Notes: generated by a model not told the origin, from the sequence alone. A stretch of DNA of 64,000 bases from Chromohalobacter sp. 11-W (GCF_029889905.1 NZ_JARANZ010000008.1:124001-188000), one strand, 5' to 3'; shown: positions 34,972-47,539, counted from the stretch's first letter. Made by a program: numbers and translations.

Positions 34972-35928
34972 ATGTTCATGAAAGGAAAACGCCTGCTGAT
35001 AGCTGCACTGGCCGTGAGCGCGCCGCTCTTCGCGGGTGGGGTCGCGGCTCAGGACGAAGGACGTATCTCCATTATCGTCAACGACACCTCCAACCCCTAC
35101 TGGTTTACTGAGGGTAAGATCGCCCGAGAGACGGCCGAAGAATTGGGGTATGAGGCCAACGTGAACTCGCACAAAGGAGACACCAACACCGAGAGCAATC
35201 AGATCGATACGGCGATCACCAATCAGGCAGAGGCCATCATTCTCGACCCAGCCAATGCCGATGGCTCTATTGGGGCGGTACGCAAGGCCGTCGATGCGGG
35301 TATCCCGGTGTTTATCATCAACGCCGAAATCAACGAGAAGGGGCTGGCCCAGGCGCAGCTCGTCTCGAACAACGCCCAGGGTGCGGCGCTTGGGGCACAG
35401 CAGTGGATCAAGAGCGTCGGCGATTCGGCAAGCTACGTGGAACTCAAGGGTGCGCCTTCGGATAATAACGCCGCCACCCGTTCCAACGGCTACGAAACCG
35501 TGCTCAGCCAATATCCCGGCCTCGAGCGGGTCGGCGTCGATGTCGCCAACTGGGATAGAACCCAGGGCTTCAACAAGACGCAGAGCATGTTGCAGGCCAA
35601 CCCCGACATCGATGGCGTGATCAGCGGTAACGACGAGATGGCGCTGGGCGCGATCTCAGCCTTGAAGGAGGCCGGTAAGCTCGATGATGTCGTCGTGGGG
35701 GGCTTCGATGGTTCGCCCGACGCGGTCGAGGCGGTAAAAGCCGGTGAGATGGAATATACCGTACTGCAGCCGGTGGCCATCTTCTCTGAAATGGCGGTGC
35801 GTATGGCGGATAAATACATCAAGAACGGTGATACCGGCATCGACGGCGAGAAGAAGCTCTTCGACTGCTTCCTCATCACCGCGGACAACGCCGATCAATA
35901 TACCGACCCGTTCGTGCTTAAGCAGTAA
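34972..35928 (+). CDS. Sugar/polyol ABC transporter substrate-binding protein
   Basis: Periplasmic receptor of 318 residues (ribose-binding type, Peripla_BP_4). The signal peptide is KRLLIAALAVSAPLFAGGVA with cleavage near VAA-QD. The mature N-terminus reads ISIIVNDTSNPYWFTEGKIA; GVISGNDEMALGAISALKEA and VVGGFDGSPDAVEAVKAGEM are family motifs. Receptors of this family beside DhaK/RpiB genes were reported to bind tetritols; the ligand here is inferred from that context. A bidirectional terminator follows at 35944. Confidence 0.9.
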   Translation: MFMKGKRLLIAALAVSAPLFAGGVAAQDEGRISIIVNDTSNPYWFTEGKIARETAEELGYEANVNSHKGDTNTESNQIDTAITNQAEAIILDPANADGSIGAVRKAVDAGIPVFIINAEINEKGLAQAQLVSNNAQGAALGAQQWIKSVGDSASYVELKGAPSDNNAATRSNGYETVLSQYPGLERVGVDVANWDRTQGFNKTQSMLQANPDIDGVISGNDEMALGAISALKEAGKLDDVVVGGFDGSPDAVEAVKAGEMEYTVLQPVAIFSEMAVRMADKYIKNGDTGIDGEKKLFDCFLITADNADQYTDPFVLKQ

Positions 35929-35943
35929 TCCTTGCCTGAATCG

Positions 35944-35970
35944 CTTGAGAGCGCCAGTGGCGCTCTCAAG
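35944..35970. terminator. Bidirectional hairpin between the receptor gene and fba
   Basis: CTTGAGAGCGCC pairs perfectly with GGCGCTCTCAAG around an AGT loop. It lies between convergent genes and is followed by pyrimidine-rich sequence on the plus strand, so it can serve both directions. Confidence 0.75.
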
Positions 35971-35992
35971 TCTCTCCCGGTCTCGATAGGCC

Positions 35993-37057
35993 TTACGAGA
36001 CCTGCGGCTTCAACTCGCCGCTTGCGTAACGCTCGAACATGCGTTCGAGGTTGAGCGGGGCGATCTTGCTGGCCTGGCCGGCGGTGCCGAAAGCTTCGAA
36101 GCGCTGGATGCACACATCGCGCATGGCGGTGACGCTTTCCTTGAGGAACTTGCGCGGATCGAATTCGCTGGGGTTCTCGGCCAGGAAACGACGTACCGCA
36201 CCGGTGGACGCCAAGCGCAGGTCGGTGTCGATGTTGACCTTGCGCACGCCGTGCTTGATGCCTTCGACGATTTCCTCGACCGGGACGCCATAGGTCTCGG
36301 GAATCTCGCCACCGTGAGCGTTGATGGTCTCCAGCCATTCCTGCGGTACAGAGCTTGAGCCATGCATCACCAGGTGCGTGTCGGGGATACGCGCGTGGAT
36401 CTCCTTGATGCGCTGGATGGAGAGAATGTCGCCGGTCGGCGGCCGCGTGAACTTGTAGGCGCCGTGGCTGGTGCCGATGGCGATGGCCAGGGCGTCGACC
36501 TGGGTGGCGGCGACGAACTGTGCGGCCTCTTCCGGGTCGGTCAGCAGCTGGCTGTGATCCAGCGTGCCTTCGGCGCCGACGCCGTCTTCCTCGCCGGCCT
36601 GGCCGGTTTCCAGCGAGCCCAGGCAACCCAGCTCGCCTTCCACCGAGACGCCACAGGCGTGCGCCATTTCCACCGCGCGACGGGTGACGTCGACGTTATA
36701 GGCGTAGTCGGCGGGGGTCTTGCCGTCTTCCTTGAGCGAGCCGTCCATCATCACCGACGAGAAGCCGAGCTGGATGGAGCGCTGGCACACGCCGGGGCTG
36801 GTGCCATGGTCCTGGTGCATGACCACCGGGATATGTGGAAATTCTTCCACGGCGGCCTGGATCAGATGACGCAGGAAGGGCGCGCCGGCGTATTTGCGGG
36901 CGCCCGCGGAGGCCTGGACGATCACCGGCGAGTCGGTGCGGTCGGCGGCCTCCATGATGGCACGCATCTGTTCCAGGTTGTTGACGTTGAACGCGGGAAC
37001 GCCGTAGGCGTGTTCGGCGGCGTGGTCGAGCAGTTGACGCAGGCTGATCAGAGCCAT
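35993..37057 (-). CDS. fba: Fructose-bisphosphate aldolase, class II
   Basis: Zinc-dependent aldolase of 354 residues, the Calvin-cycle-type subgroup. Metal/substrate motifs are [12 protein letters not shown] near residue 80, [29 protein letters not shown] in two adjacent stretches near 130-150, [11 protein letters not shown] and [12 protein letters not shown]. It is the last gene of the minus-strand epd-pgk-fba run. A second aldolase of class I is encoded at 40862. Confidence 0.95.
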   Translation of the reverse strand: MALISLRQLLDHAAEHAYGVPAFNVNNLEQMRAIMEAADRTDSPVIVQASAGARKYAGAPFLRHLIQAAVEEFPHIPVVMHQDHGTSPGVCQRSIQLGFSSVMMDGSLKEDGKTPADYAYNVDVTRRAVEMAHACGVSVEGELGCLGSLETGQAGEEDGVGAEGTLDHSQLLTDPEEAAQFVAATQVDALAIAIGTSHGAYKFTRPPTGDILSIQRIKEIHARIPDTHLVMHGSSSVPQEWLETINAHGGEIPETYGVPVEEIVEGIKHGVRKVNIDTDLRLASTGAVRRFLAENPSEFDPRKFLKESVTAMRDVCIQRFEAFGTAGQASKIAPLNLERMFERYASGELKPQVS

Positions 37058-37085
37058 GGGGAGTGTGATTCCTCTAGAAGTACAA

Positions 37086-37103
37086 GGCGGCCCGCAGGCC
37101 GCC
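37086..37103 (-). terminator. Weak hairpin between pgk and fba
   Basis: GGCGGCC and GGCCGCC pair around a four-base loop in the 116-base gap between pgk and fba. Only a short TT follows on the minus strand, so it may attenuate rather than stop transcription. Confidence 0.4.
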
Positions 37104-37173
37104 GATCGTGACGTAGTGGCTTGAGTAGTTAGTTATAATTCGTAGTTATAAGTCGTGCCGTAGTGAGTCAGGC

Positions 37174-38337
37174 CTATCGGGAGGCGGCTTCGAGCGCCGC
37201 CACGGCGGGGAGTTGCTTGCCTTCCACGTATTCGAGGAAGGCGCCGCCGCCGGTGGAAATGTAGGAGACGTCATCGGCAACGCCGTACTTGTCGATGGCC
37301 GCCAGGGTGTCGCCGCCACCGGCGATCGAGAACGCCGAACTGGCGGCGATGGCACGCGAGAGCGTCTCGGTGCCCTTGCCGAACTGGTCGATCTCGAACA
37401 CGCCGACGGGGCCGTTCCATAGGATGGTGCCGGCGTTTTCGAGCAGCGCGGCGAAGCGCTTGGCGGTATCCGGGCCGATGTCGAGGATCATGTCATCGTC
37501 GTTGAGCTGGTCGACCGGCTTCACTTTGGCCTCGGCCTGCTCGGAGAATTCGGTGGCGACCACTACGTCGGAAGGCAGTGGAATATCGACCTTGGCCATG
37601 AAGGCCTTGGCTTGATCGACCAGGTCCGCTTCATGCAGCGACTTGCCGACGTTGTAGCCCGCGGCGGCGATGAAGGTGTTGGCGATGCCGCCGCCGACGA
37701 TCAACTGGTCGCACTTTTCGGACAGTGCGGTGAGCACGTCGAGCTTGGTGGATACCTTGGAGCCACCGACGATGGCCAGCATCGGGCGTGCCGGCGTGGC
37801 CAGCGCCTTTTCCAGCGCGTCGAGTTCGCCTGCCAGCAAGGGGCCCGCACAGGCGGTGGGTGCGTATCGCGCCACGCCGTGGGTCGAGGCCTGGGCGCGA
37901 TGCGCGGTACCGAAAGCGTCCATCACGTAGACATCGCAGAGCGCGGCGTAGGTCTTGGCCAGTGCCTCGTCGTCCTTCTTCTCGCCGGTGTTGTAGCGCA
38001 CGTTCTCGAGCAGCACCACCTCACCCTCGGCGATATCGACGCTGCCGTCGAGATAGTCCTTTTCCAGGCGTACCTCGCGGCCCAGCAGCTTGCCGAGGTG
38101 CGTCGCCACCGGGGCGAGCGAGAATTCATCGGCGGGCTCGCCTTCGGTGGGGCGGCCCAGGTGGCTCATCAGCATCACCCGAGCGCCGGCATCTAGCGCG
38201 GCCTGGATGGTCGGCAGGCAGGCGCGCAGGCGCGCGTCGCTGGTGACTTGGTCGCCCTTGATGGGCACGTTGAGGTCTTCACGAATCAGTACACGTTTTC
38301 CGGCGAGATCCAGATCGGTCATCTTGCGCACGTTCAT
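37174..38337 (-). CDS. pgk: Phosphoglycerate kinase
   Basis: Glycolytic kinase of 387 residues, the family's normal length with the start at 38337 ([20 protein letters not shown]). Signatures include [59 protein letters not shown] and the nucleotide-contacting GGGDTLAA. It follows epd by 11 bases and precedes fba. It transfers phosphate between 1,3-bisphosphoglycerate and ADP. Confidence 0.95.
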   Translation of the reverse strand: MNVRKMTDLDLAGKRVLIREDLNVPIKGDQVTSDARLRACLPTIQAALDAGARVMLMSHLGRPTEGEPADEFSLAPVATHLGKLLGREVRLEKDYLDGSVDIAEGEVVLLENVRYNTGEKKDDEALAKTYAALCDVYVMDAFGTAHRAQASTHGVARYAPTACAGPLLAGELDALEKALATPARPMLAIVGGSKVSTKLDVLTALSEKCDQLIVGGGIANTFIAAAGYNVGKSLHEADLVDQAKAFMAKVDIPLPSDVVVATEFSEQAEAKVKPVDQLNDDDMILDIGPDTAKRFAALLENAGTILWNGPVGVFEIDQFGKGTETLSRAIAASSAFSIAGGGDTLAAIDKYGVADDVSYISTGGGAFLEYVEGKQLPAVAALEAASR

Positions 38338-38348
38338 GGGCGTGTTCC

Positions 38349-39440
38349 TCACTTGGGTGAAGGGATGTCAGACGACAACGAGGAGGTCGAGGGCGCGGTG
38401 CACGTCGTCGAAGCGGGAGCGTTCTGGGCGGCGAGTGCCAGCCAGTGCGTCGCCACGTCGAGCATGCGGTTGGCGAAGCCCCACTCGTTGTCGAACCAGC
38501 ACAGCATCTTGATCAGATGGCTGCCGGCCACGCGGGTCTGGGTGGCGTCCACGATACCCGAGCGCGGATCGTGGTTGAAGTCGACCGACGTCACCGGTTC
38601 TTGGGTATGGCCGAGCAGGCCGTTGAGGCGCTCGTGGCTGGCGGCCTGCAACAGCGCATTGACCTGCTCGGCCGAGGTGGCCTCGCGCACCGAGAGCGCC
38701 ATGTCCATGGCCGAGACGTTGATGGTCGGCACGCGCACGTGCAGGCACTCGAAGCGCCCGGCCAGATGTGGCATGAGGCGTTCGATGCCACGGGCCAAGC
38801 CGGTGTCCACGGGGATGATCGAATGCATGGCCGAGCGCGTCAGGCGTAGATCGGTCTTGTGGTAGGCATCGATCACCGGTTGGTCGTTCATCGCCGAGTG
38901 AATGGTGGTGGTCACGCCATGCTCGAGCCCCAGGGCCTCGTCGATCACCGTCAACAGCGGCACCAGACAGTTGGTGGTGCAGGACGCGGCGGAGACGATG
39001 CGCATGTCGGCACGCAGCTCGGCGTCGTTGATGCCATGCACGATGGTAGCGTCGACATCGGCCTCGGCGGGCTGCGAGAACAGCAGCCGTTGGGCGCCGG
39101 CGGCGATATGCCGCTCGGCGGTGGCGCGGTCCTTGAAGCTACCCGAGCATTCCAGCACCAGGTCGATGCCAAGCTCCGCCCAGGGGAGGCGCGAGGGGTC
39201 GGACTCGGACAGCACGCGGATGGCATGGCCGTCGGTGACCAGCGCACCGTCGCGGGTTTCTACCTGGCCAGGAAAGCGCCCATGGGTGGTGTCGTAGCGC
39301 GTCAGGTAGGCGATGGTATCGAGATCGGAAAGCTCGTTGATGGCTACGACGACCAGGTCAGTAGCATGGCGCTCGGTGAGGGCTCGCAGGACACATTGGC
39401 CGATACGGCCGTAACCATTGATGGCGATGCGATAGGACAT
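38349..39440 (-). CDS. epd: Erythrose-4-phosphate dehydrogenase / GAPDH-family enzyme
   Basis: NAD-dependent dehydrogenase of 363 residues. Rossmann start [18 protein letters not shown], catalytic cysteine in [15 protein letters not shown], and the C-terminal [16 protein letters not shown]. Length, the tail and gene order before pgk match Epd, which makes 4-phosphoerythronate for pyridoxal phosphate synthesis, rather than glycolytic GapA. The ATG at 39440 removes a 32-residue extension without support. Erythrose-4-phosphate would also be the proposed product of the polyol pathway nearby. A GAPDH role cannot be excluded. Confidence 0.8.
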   Translation of the reverse strand: MSYRIAINGYGRIGQCVLRALTERHATDLVVVAINELSDLDTIAYLTRYDTTHGRFPGQVETRDGALVTDGHAIRVLSESDPSRLPWAELGIDLVLECSGSFKDRATAERHIAAGAQRLLFSQPAEADVDATIVHGINDAELRADMRIVSAASCTTNCLVPLLTVIDEALGLEHGVTTTIHSAMNDQPVIDAYHKTDLRLTRSAMHSIIPVDTGLARGIERLMPHLAGRFECLHVRVPTINVSAMDMALSVREATSAEQVNALLQAASHERLNGLLGHTQEPVTSVDFNHDPRSGIVDATQTRVAGSHLIKMLCWFDNEWGFANRMLDVATHWLALAAQNAPASTTCTAPSTSSLSSDIPSPK

Positions 39441-39578
39441 GGACAGACGCTCGGGAGCCCCGCTTCGACAGTGAAACGCCGATGTTAGCGCAGTTACGCC
39501 CTGCTTGCCCAAGACCGCGTGACGTGGGCATGACATGACACGATTCAGCTAGGGAGTTCATGCCACCGCAGGCGAGGT

Positions 39579-40307
39579 CTAACCCACGAAATGCCACATC
39601 AATGGCAGCCATAGCGCAGTGAATACGCCGGTCAGGCTCATGCCCAGCGAGGCGAAGGCGCCGGCGGTGGGGCCGATATCGAAGGCACGCACGGTGCCGA
39701 TGGCGTGGCCGTTGATGCCCAGCGCGAAGCCGATGACGCGCTGATCGTGGATGTTTCCCCAGCGCGCCAACAGCGTGATGCTGAGCGTGGCCATCACCCC
39801 GGTGATCAGCAAGGCGCCCATCAACAGCGAGACCGAGCCCCGCAGCTCCTCGACGATGCCCATGGCGATGGGCGCGGTCACCGACTTGGGCGCCAGCGAG
39901 GCCAGCACCGTCGGCGTTGCATCTAGCAGCCAGGCGATGCCCATCGCGTAACCGGCCGCGAGCATGGCGGCGGGTGGCAAGGTCAGCACGATGGGTTTCC
40001 ACAGTGTTCGAATGTGATGCACCTGCTGATAGAGCGGCACGCCCAGCGCCACGGTGGCCGGACCCAGCAGCCAGGTCAGCCAGCCGACACCCCGGCGGTA
40101 CTCGATGTAGTCGAGCGGTAAAAGCGCCAGCAAGCCGGCCAGCAGGCAGGCGGCGAGCAGAATGGGGGGACACCAGGCGGGCGAGCGCAACCAGCTAAAA
40201 AGTCGCAGGCCTGCGAAATAGGCCGCCAGAGTGAGCACGATGGCGGTTTCGGGGCGTTGCGGGAGCGTGTGGACCAGACCTTCCAGGCGGAGTAAAAGCT
40301 CACTCAT
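39579..40307 (-). CDS. lrgB: LrgB/CidB family membrane protein
   Basis: Inner-membrane protein of 242 residues with about six or seven spans. LrgB motifs are GPATVALGVPLYQQ, LAPKSVTAPIAMGI and the C-terminal GINGHAIGTVRAFDIGPTAG. LrgAB/CidAB pairs act in holin-like control of cell lysis or in glycolate/pyruvate export. It overlaps lrgA by eight bases. The pair is separated by 138 bases from epd on the same strand. Confidence 0.85.
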   Translation of the reverse strand: MSELLLRLEGLVHTLPQRPETAIVLTLAAYFAGLRLFSWLRSPAWCPPILLAACLLAGLLALLPLDYIEYRRGVGWLTWLLGPATVALGVPLYQQVHHIRTLWKPIVLTLPPAAMLAAGYAMGIAWLLDATPTVLASLAPKSVTAPIAMGIVEELRGSVSLLMGALLITGVMATLSITLLARWGNIHDQRVIGFALGINGHAIGTVRAFDIGPTAGAFASLGMSLTGVFTALWLPLMWHFVG

Positions 40308-40665
40308 GCGGTCGCTCCCGGAGCGTGGCAACCAGACGTTGCATCAGCCACAGCGTGGTTAACGAGCTGAGCAGCGTGCCCAGGATCAGAGCGATGAAGA
40401 TGGTCAGCCATTGGCCGCTGAATTCGTCGGCCTGGAAGAAGATGCCAACGACGCCTGGCATGATGAGCAGCGCCAGCATACCGATCAACGGTTGGCTGGC
40501 GGCGCCGAGGTCGTGGCTCAAGCGGCGGCGCAGCAACAGCCAAAGGGTGAGCAATAACATACCGGCCACCCCGCTGGAGAGCGGGAGTGCGAACAGCTCG
40601 ACGGCGATGTCGCCGAGCATCAAAAACGCCGTCAGGATCAGAAAACCCCGTAGGATGGACAGCAT
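40300..40665 (-). CDS. lrgA: LrgA/CidA family holin-like protein
   Basis: Small membrane protein of 121 residues with four spans; PLSSGVAGMLLLTLWLLLRR and IMPGVVGIFFQADEF match LrgA/CidA. The start at 40665 (MLSILRGFLILTAF) gives normal length; ATG codons at 40707-40710 would add a basic leader. It is coupled to lrgB and divergent from the class I aldolase. Function in lysis control or small-acid export is known only for relatives. Confidence 0.8.
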   Translation of the reverse strand: MLSILRGFLILTAFLMLGDIAVELFALPLSSGVAGMLLLTLWLLLRRRLSHDLGAASQPLIGMLALLIMPGVVGIFFQADEFSGQWLTIFIALILGTLLSSLTTLWLMQRLVATLRERPHE

Positions 40666-40861
40666 GCGGATGGCCCTTGCATGAGTGTGCCGGAGATTGA
40701 TGCGCATCATACCAGAGCACGCGGCGGATGCCGGACGCGACATTGACGCTTACGTGGCGGGCGTGAATTGCTATGCTCCACAAGCATGTGCCAGCCTGAC
40801 GATCGACGTCGGCTGCCACGCCGTGCGCATAGCCAGGCTTGGATGACAGGGAGGAAACTAC

Positions 40862-41914
<1,053 letters not shown>

Positions 41915-41940
41915 CCCAAGGCGATCCAGTGACGCTAAAT

Positions 41941-41976
41941 GACGACTCGGCCTTGCCGGGTCGTCTTGCCGATTTT
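41941..41976 (+). terminator. Intrinsic terminator after fbaB
   Basis: GACGACTCGGC pairs with GCCGGGTCGTC around a short loop, followed after TTGCCGA by five T (41972-41976). It lies 26 bases past the fbaB stop. Confidence 0.75.
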
Positions 41977-42089
41977 TCGTACATAGCCTAGGGTCGCGAC
42001 CCATTGTCACGCTTATGACGCGCGAGCGTCGTGCCGATTATGATGGTGGCGTGCCCAGCCCGGGCACGTTCATTCGATGTGGAGGGCGC

Positions 42090-43322
42090 ATGTCGCAACT
42101 TGCCGAAGATATCGCGCTTCAGGATGTCGCTATCAGAGATGTCGCCATCGTCGGCGCGGGGCCGGTGGGGCTGTGCCTGGCGCTGGAACTGGCGGCACTG
42201 AATTTGTCGGTGACGTTGATCGATGCCGCGCCGTACACGGCGTTGGCTTCGCCTGACGACGACGGGCGTGAGATCGCCCTGACACATGCCTCGCGTGAGC
42301 AACTGGCGGCGGCGGGCATCGATATCCCCGCAGACCAGATGGCACCGATTCGCGAGGCACGTCTCTATAATGGAGCCAGCCCGCGGGGCATGACCCTGGC
42401 CAGTGCACGAGGAAAGGGCCAAGGGAGAGAGGGCCAAGACCGCATCGGCCAACTCGTCGCCAATCATGTCATCAGGCGCGCCGCGTTCGAGGCGGTGCAG
42501 GATGTCGAGCATATCGAGCTCGTCACCGGACGCCGGGTGAGCGCATTGGGCACCGGCGCTGGCGGGCGTAGTGTGTGGCTCGACGACCAGTCGTACATTC
42601 CCGCGCGTCTGGTGGTGGCCGCCGATGGTCGTCTGTCGGCGACGCGCCGCCTGGCGGGGCTCTCCGCGCAGATTCACGATACCGGCCAGCGTCTGCTGGT
42701 GCGCCGCATGGCGCATGCGCGGTCACATCGAGAAGTGACCTGGTCATGGTTCAACGGTGAGCGTGGCTTGGCATTGCTGCCGCTGGCGGGCGATACCGCG
42801 TCGCTGGTGATGACGCTGCCGCCGCACGACGCCGAGTGGCTCAAGGCGTTGTCGTCTGACGCATTCGCGGCGGAGGCGACTCGGCTTTACCAAGGCAGTG
42901 TGGGCGAAATGAGCTGTCGTGGCGCGTTGCACGATTATCCGCTCTCGGTCAGCCGTGCCGAGCATCTGGTTGCCGGTCGCGTGGCGTTGGTGGGGGATGC
43001 GGCGGTAGGGCTGCATCCGGTCACGGCGCATGGCTTCAACGTCGGGTTGGCCAGCGTGCGTCGGCTGGTCGAGGCGCTGACGCATCACGGTAAGGCGGTG
43101 GAGGATGTCGGTGCAGCGGCGGGTCTGGCGAGCTATGCGCGACACCATCAGCGTGCGATCCTGCCGTTGTGGCATGCCTCGCGCGCCTTGGTGACGTTGT
43201 ACGGCGATACGCGGCCGCCGGCACGTCTCGTGCGCCATTTGGCCTTGGGGGCCGCGCGCCAGGCCGCGCCGCTTCAGTGGCTGATGGAAGGCTATCTGGC
43301 CAAGTCGCCCGCGCGTCGCTGA
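42090..43322 (+). CDS. UbiH/UbiF/COQ6 family FAD-dependent hydroxylase
   Basis: Flavin monooxygenase of 410 residues of the ubiquinone-biosynthesis family. The FAD motif VAIVGAGPVGLCLALELA is near residue 18; the second FAD motif GRVALVGDAAVGLHPVTAHGF lies near 305, with N-V-G-L following as in UbiH/F. A GGAGG site precedes the ATG at 42090. It stands alone, with no ubi neighbours, so which ring position it would hydroxylate, or whether it acts on another phenol, cannot be told. Confidence 0.8.
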   Translation: MSQLAEDIALQDVAIRDVAIVGAGPVGLCLALELAALNLSVTLIDAAPYTALASPDDDGREIALTHASREQLAAAGIDIPADQMAPIREARLYNGASPRGMTLASARGKGQGREGQDRIGQLVANHVIRRAAFEAVQDVEHIELVTGRRVSALGTGAGGRSVWLDDQSYIPARLVVAADGRLSATRRLAGLSAQIHDTGQRLLVRRMAHARSHREVTWSWFNGERGLALLPLAGDTASLVMTLPPHDAEWLKALSSDAFAAEATRLYQGSVGEMSCRGALHDYPLSVSRAEHLVAGRVALVGDAAVGLHPVTAHGFNVGLASVRRLVEALTHHGKAVEDVGAAAGLASYARHHQRAILPLWHASRALVTLYGDTRPPARLVRHLALGAARQAAPLQWLMEGYLAKSPARR

Positions 43323-43488
43323 AAGGGTGTTTATCCAAGGACGGCACTCGGCAATACAGCGTTGAAAATGGCCTCAAAATGCTAGTTCATCTCGTGTAGA
43401 CTCCGCTTCTTCGTCCAACTCCGTCGTGTCTTCCCTCGTCTTCTTTGTCGACATCCCGCTAGTTACGTTTCTTCATTTCTTGCCAGAT

Positions 43489-43528
43489 ATACACCACGTC
43501 CCGTTTTGTACTACCATATGTGGTGTAT
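43489..43528. promoter_or_regulatory. Paired inverted 9-mers upstream of nrdHIEF
   Basis: ATACACCAC (43489-43497) and GTGGTGTAT (43520-43528) are perfect complements with centres 31 bases apart, about three helical turns. Paired sites at that spacing are how NrdR binds ahead of ribonucleotide reductase operons, though these 9-mers do not match the NrdR consensus well. The 300-base gap (43323-43621) holds no gene. Confidence 0.5.
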
Positions 43529-43621
43529 TGAGACGCGGTGCCTGAGAAGGCGGCGTGTCATTCCCGAAAGATATTTGTACCTCCTATTTCTTCTTTGCGA
43601 AAACAAAGGCTTATCATTCTC

Positions 43622-43846
43622 ATGAGCATTAAGATTTACAGCAAGCCGGATTGCATGCAGTGCCACGCCACCTATCGCGCCCTCGACAAGCAGGGGCTCG
43701 ATTACACGGTGGTGGATGTCAGCGTGGACCCCGAAGCGGTACGGACCGTCGAATCGCTGGGCTATCGCCAGCTGCCGGTGGTCGTCGCGGCGGAGTCGCA
43801 GCATTGGTCAGGTTTTCGTCCCGAGCTGATTCGCCAACTCGCGTGA
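43622..43846 (+). CDS. nrdH: Glutaredoxin-like protein NrdH
   Basis: Redoxin of 74 residues that reduces the class Ib ribonucleotide reductase. The redox motif is SKPDCMQCHATYRAL (CMQC) at residues 11-14; the typical LPVVV and WSGFRPELIRQL follow. The ATG at 43622 gives the normal length, while the frame upstream to 43538 is unlikely. First gene of nrdHIEF. Confidence 0.92.
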   Translation: MSIKIYSKPDCMQCHATYRALDKQGLDYTVVDVSVDPEAVRTVESLGYRQLPVVVAAESQHWSGFRPELIRQLA

Positions 43847-43861
43847 GAGGAAGGGGGCAGC

Positions 43862-44266
43862 ATGCGCGATGTAGTGTATTTTTCCACGCAATCGGGCAAT
43901 ACGCGGCGCTTCGTCGAAAAGCTCGACGTGTCGGCGCAGGCCATCCCGCGTAGCCGTAACGAAGCCCCGTTGCGCGTGGAACGCCCCTATATCTTGATCT
44001 TGCCGACGTATGGCGATGGCGATCCACGTACGGCGGTACCAGGACCGGTGATCCGGTTCTTGAACGACCCCCACAACCGGACCTTGATCGAAGGCGTGGT
44101 GGCCGGCGGCAATACCAACTTCGGTGCTGCCTTCGGCTTGGCCGGTCGCGTGGTAGCGCACAAGTGCCAGGTGCCGTTGCTGCACCGTTTCGAACTGATG
44201 GGAACGCCCGAGGATGTCGCCAAGGTGCATGGCTGCTTGGCGACGGAGATGACAGATGCTGGATGA
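43862..44266 (+). CDS. nrdI: Flavodoxin-like protein NrdI
   Basis: FMN protein of 134 residues that supplies oxidant to build the dimanganese-tyrosyl radical in NrdF. The N-terminal [18 protein letters not shown] is the flavin phosphate loop; [20 protein letters not shown] and [16 protein letters not shown] are standard. It overlaps nrdE by 11 bases. Confidence 0.92.
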   Translation: MRDVVYFSTQSGNTRRFVEKLDVSAQAIPRSRNEAPLRVERPYILILPTYGDGDPRTAVPGPVIRFLNDPHNRTLIEGVVAGGNTNFGAAFGLAGRVVAHKCQVPLLHRFELMGTPEDVAKVHGCLATEMTDAG

Positions 44267-46430
44267 TACCGTGGAAACTACCGAGAACACGTCCTCCGTC
44301 GAGCTGAGCCGCACGACGCAGACGCTGGATTATCACGCCCTCAATGCGATGCTCAACCTCTACGATAACGAGGGGCGCCTGCAACTGCAGGCGGACCGTG
44401 AGGCGTCGCGTCAGTACTTCCTGCAGCACGTCAACCAGAATACGGTTTTCTTCCATTCGCTGGCGGAAAAGCTCGAGTATCTGGTCGCGGAGAACTATTA
44501 CGAGAAGGAGGTGCTTGACCAGTACGACTTTGCCTTCATCAAGTCGCTGTTCGAGCGCGCCTATGCCGTGAAATTCCGCTTTCAAAGCTTTCTCGGTGCG
44601 TTCAAGTACTACACCAGTTATACGCTCAAGACCTTCGACGGGCGCCGTTACCTAGAGCGTTTCGAGGACCGTGTGTGCATGGTCGCGCTGACCTTGGCGC
44701 AGGGTGACGAGACGGTGGCTCGGCAGCTGATGGATGAAATCATCCACGGACGCTTCCAGCCGGCCACGCCGACGTTTCTCAATTGCGGCAAGAAGCAGCG
44801 CGGCGAACTGGTCTCGTGCTTCCTGCTGCGCATCGAGGACAACATGGAGTCCATCGGGCGCTCCATCAATTCGGCGCTGCAACTCTCCAAGCGTGGCGGC
44901 GGTGTGGCGTTTCTGCTCAGCAATATCCGCGAGGCGGGCGCCCCGATCAAGCATATCGAGAATCAGTCCTCGGGCATCATCCCGATCATGAAGATGCTCG
45001 AAGACGCTTTTTCCTATGCCAACCAGCTGGGCGCGCGCCAGGGCGCCGGCGCGGTGTATCTCAACGCGCATCATCCGGACATCCTGCGTTTCCTCGATAC
45101 CAAGCGCGAAAACGCCGACGAGAAGATTCGCATCAAGACGCTGTCGCTGGGTGTGGTAATTCCCGACATCACCTTCGAGCTGGCTAGGCGCAACGAGCAG
45201 ATGTATCTGTTCTCGCCCTACGATGTGGAGAACGTCTACGGCAAGCCGTTCGGCGACATCAGTGTCACCGAGAAGTACGACGATATGGTCGACGACGCGC
45301 GTATTCGCAAGACCAAGATCAACGCGCGCGAGCTATTCCAGACGCTGGCGGAGGTTCAGTTCGAGTCGGGCTATCCGTATGTGATGTTCGAGGACACGGT
45401 GAATCGCGCCAACCCGATTGCCGGTCGCATCAACATGAGCAACCTGTGCTCGGAGATCCTGCAGGTCAACACGCCGTCCGATTACGATGCGGATCTCGGT
45501 TATGAGCGTATCGGCGAGGACATTTCCTGCAATCTTGGCTCGCTGAACATCGCCAGGACCATGGACTCTTCGGACTTCGGCGCCACGGTCGAAACCGCGA
45601 TTCGCGGGCTGACGGCAGTCTCCGAGATGAGCGATATCCGCTCGGTGCCGTCGATTTCCGAGGCCAACAAGCATTCGCATGCCATCGGCCTGGGACAGAT
45701 GAACCTGCACGGTTACTTGGCCCGCGAGCATATTCATTACGGCAGCGAAGAAGGTTTGGATTTCACCAACCTCTACTTCTACACCGTGACCTACCACGCG
45801 CTGCGCGCCTCCAACCAGCTGGCCATCGAACGGGGCGTGGCGTTCGCCGGTTTCGCGGATTCGGACTATGCCAGCGGCGTGTATTTCGACAAGTATACCG
45901 AGCAGGCGTGGGGCCCGCGTACCGCGCGTGTCCGTGAGCTGTTCGACAAGGCCGGCATCCATGTGCCGACCCAGGACGATTGGCGCGAGCTCAAGGCGTC
46001 GGTCATGGCGCATGGACTCTTCAACCGTAACCTCCAGGCGGTGCCGCCGACCGGTTCGATTTCTTATATCAACCATTCGACGTCGAGCATTCACCCGGTG
46101 GTGTCGAAGATTGAGATCCGCAAGGAAGGCAAGCTGGGGCGCGTCTATTACCCGGCGCCGTATCTCAACGACGACAACCAGGAATACTACCAGGACGCCT
46201 ACGAGATCGGCCCCGAGGCGATCATCGACACTTACGCCGAGGCCACGCAGCACGTCGACCAGGGCCTGTCGCTGACGCTGTTCTTCCGCGATACCGCGAC
46301 GACGCGCGATATCAATCGGGCGCAGATCTACGCCTGGCGCCGGGGCATCAAGACGCTTTACTACGTGCGCCTGCGCCAGGCCGCGCTTGAAGGCACGGAA
46401 GTCGAAGGTTGCGTGTCCTGCACCCTGTAA
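44256..46430 (+). CDS. nrdE: Ribonucleoside-diphosphate reductase class Ib, alpha subunit
   Basis: Catalytic subunit of 724 residues reducing ribonucleoside diphosphates. The substrate-site cysteines include [20 protein letters not shown] near residue 190 and the radical cysteine region [11 protein letters not shown] near 390. [18 protein letters not shown] is the phosphate-binding part, and the C-terminal CVSC pair accepts electrons from NrdH. The short N-terminus without a full ATP cone fits class Ib. Co-translated with nrdI. Confidence 0.95.
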   Translation: MLDDTVETTENTSSVELSRTTQTLDYHALNAMLNLYDNEGRLQLQADREASRQYFLQHVNQNTVFFHSLAEKLEYLVAENYYEKEVLDQYDFAFIKSLFERAYAVKFRFQSFLGAFKYYTSYTLKTFDGRRYLERFEDRVCMVALTLAQGDETVARQLMDEIIHGRFQPATPTFLNCGKKQRGELVSCFLLRIEDNMESIGRSINSALQLSKRGGGVAFLLSNIREAGAPIKHIENQSSGIIPIMKMLEDAFSYANQLGARQGAGAVYLNAHHPDILRFLDTKRENADEKIRIKTLSLGVVIPDITFELARRNEQMYLFSPYDVENVYGKPFGDISVTEKYDDMVDDARIRKTKINARELFQTLAEVQFESGYPYVMFEDTVNRANPIAGRINMSNLCSEILQVNTPSDYDADLGYERIGEDISCNLGSLNIARTMDSSDFGATVETAIRGLTAVSEMSDIRSVPSISEANKHSHAIGLGQMNLHGYLAREHIHYGSEEGLDFTNLYFYTVTYHALRASNQLAIERGVAFAGFADSDYASGVYFDKYTEQAWGPRTARVRELFDKAGIHVPTQDDWRELKASVMAHGLFNRNLQAVPPTGSISYINHSTSSIHPVVSKIEIRKEGKLGRVYYPAPYLNDDNQEYYQDAYEIGPEAIIDTYAEATQHVDQGLSLTLFFRDTATTRDINRAQIYAWRRGIKTLYYVRLRQAALEGTEVEGCVSCTL

Positions 46431-46478
46431 GCTGTCGCCCCCGCGACCACGCCATCGAGATTACCGGTGCGCTGGTGA

Positions 46479-47495
<1,017 letters not shown>

Positions 47496-47539
47496 GTCGT
47501 TCCTATCAACGTTTGCTGGCGCATTATCGATCAGCATCT

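Noticed and set aside
43601-43625. Fur-box-like TTATCATTCTCAT just before nrdH
   Set aside because: Too few matches to the Fur consensus, and it overlaps the start codon; not strong enough to list as a site.
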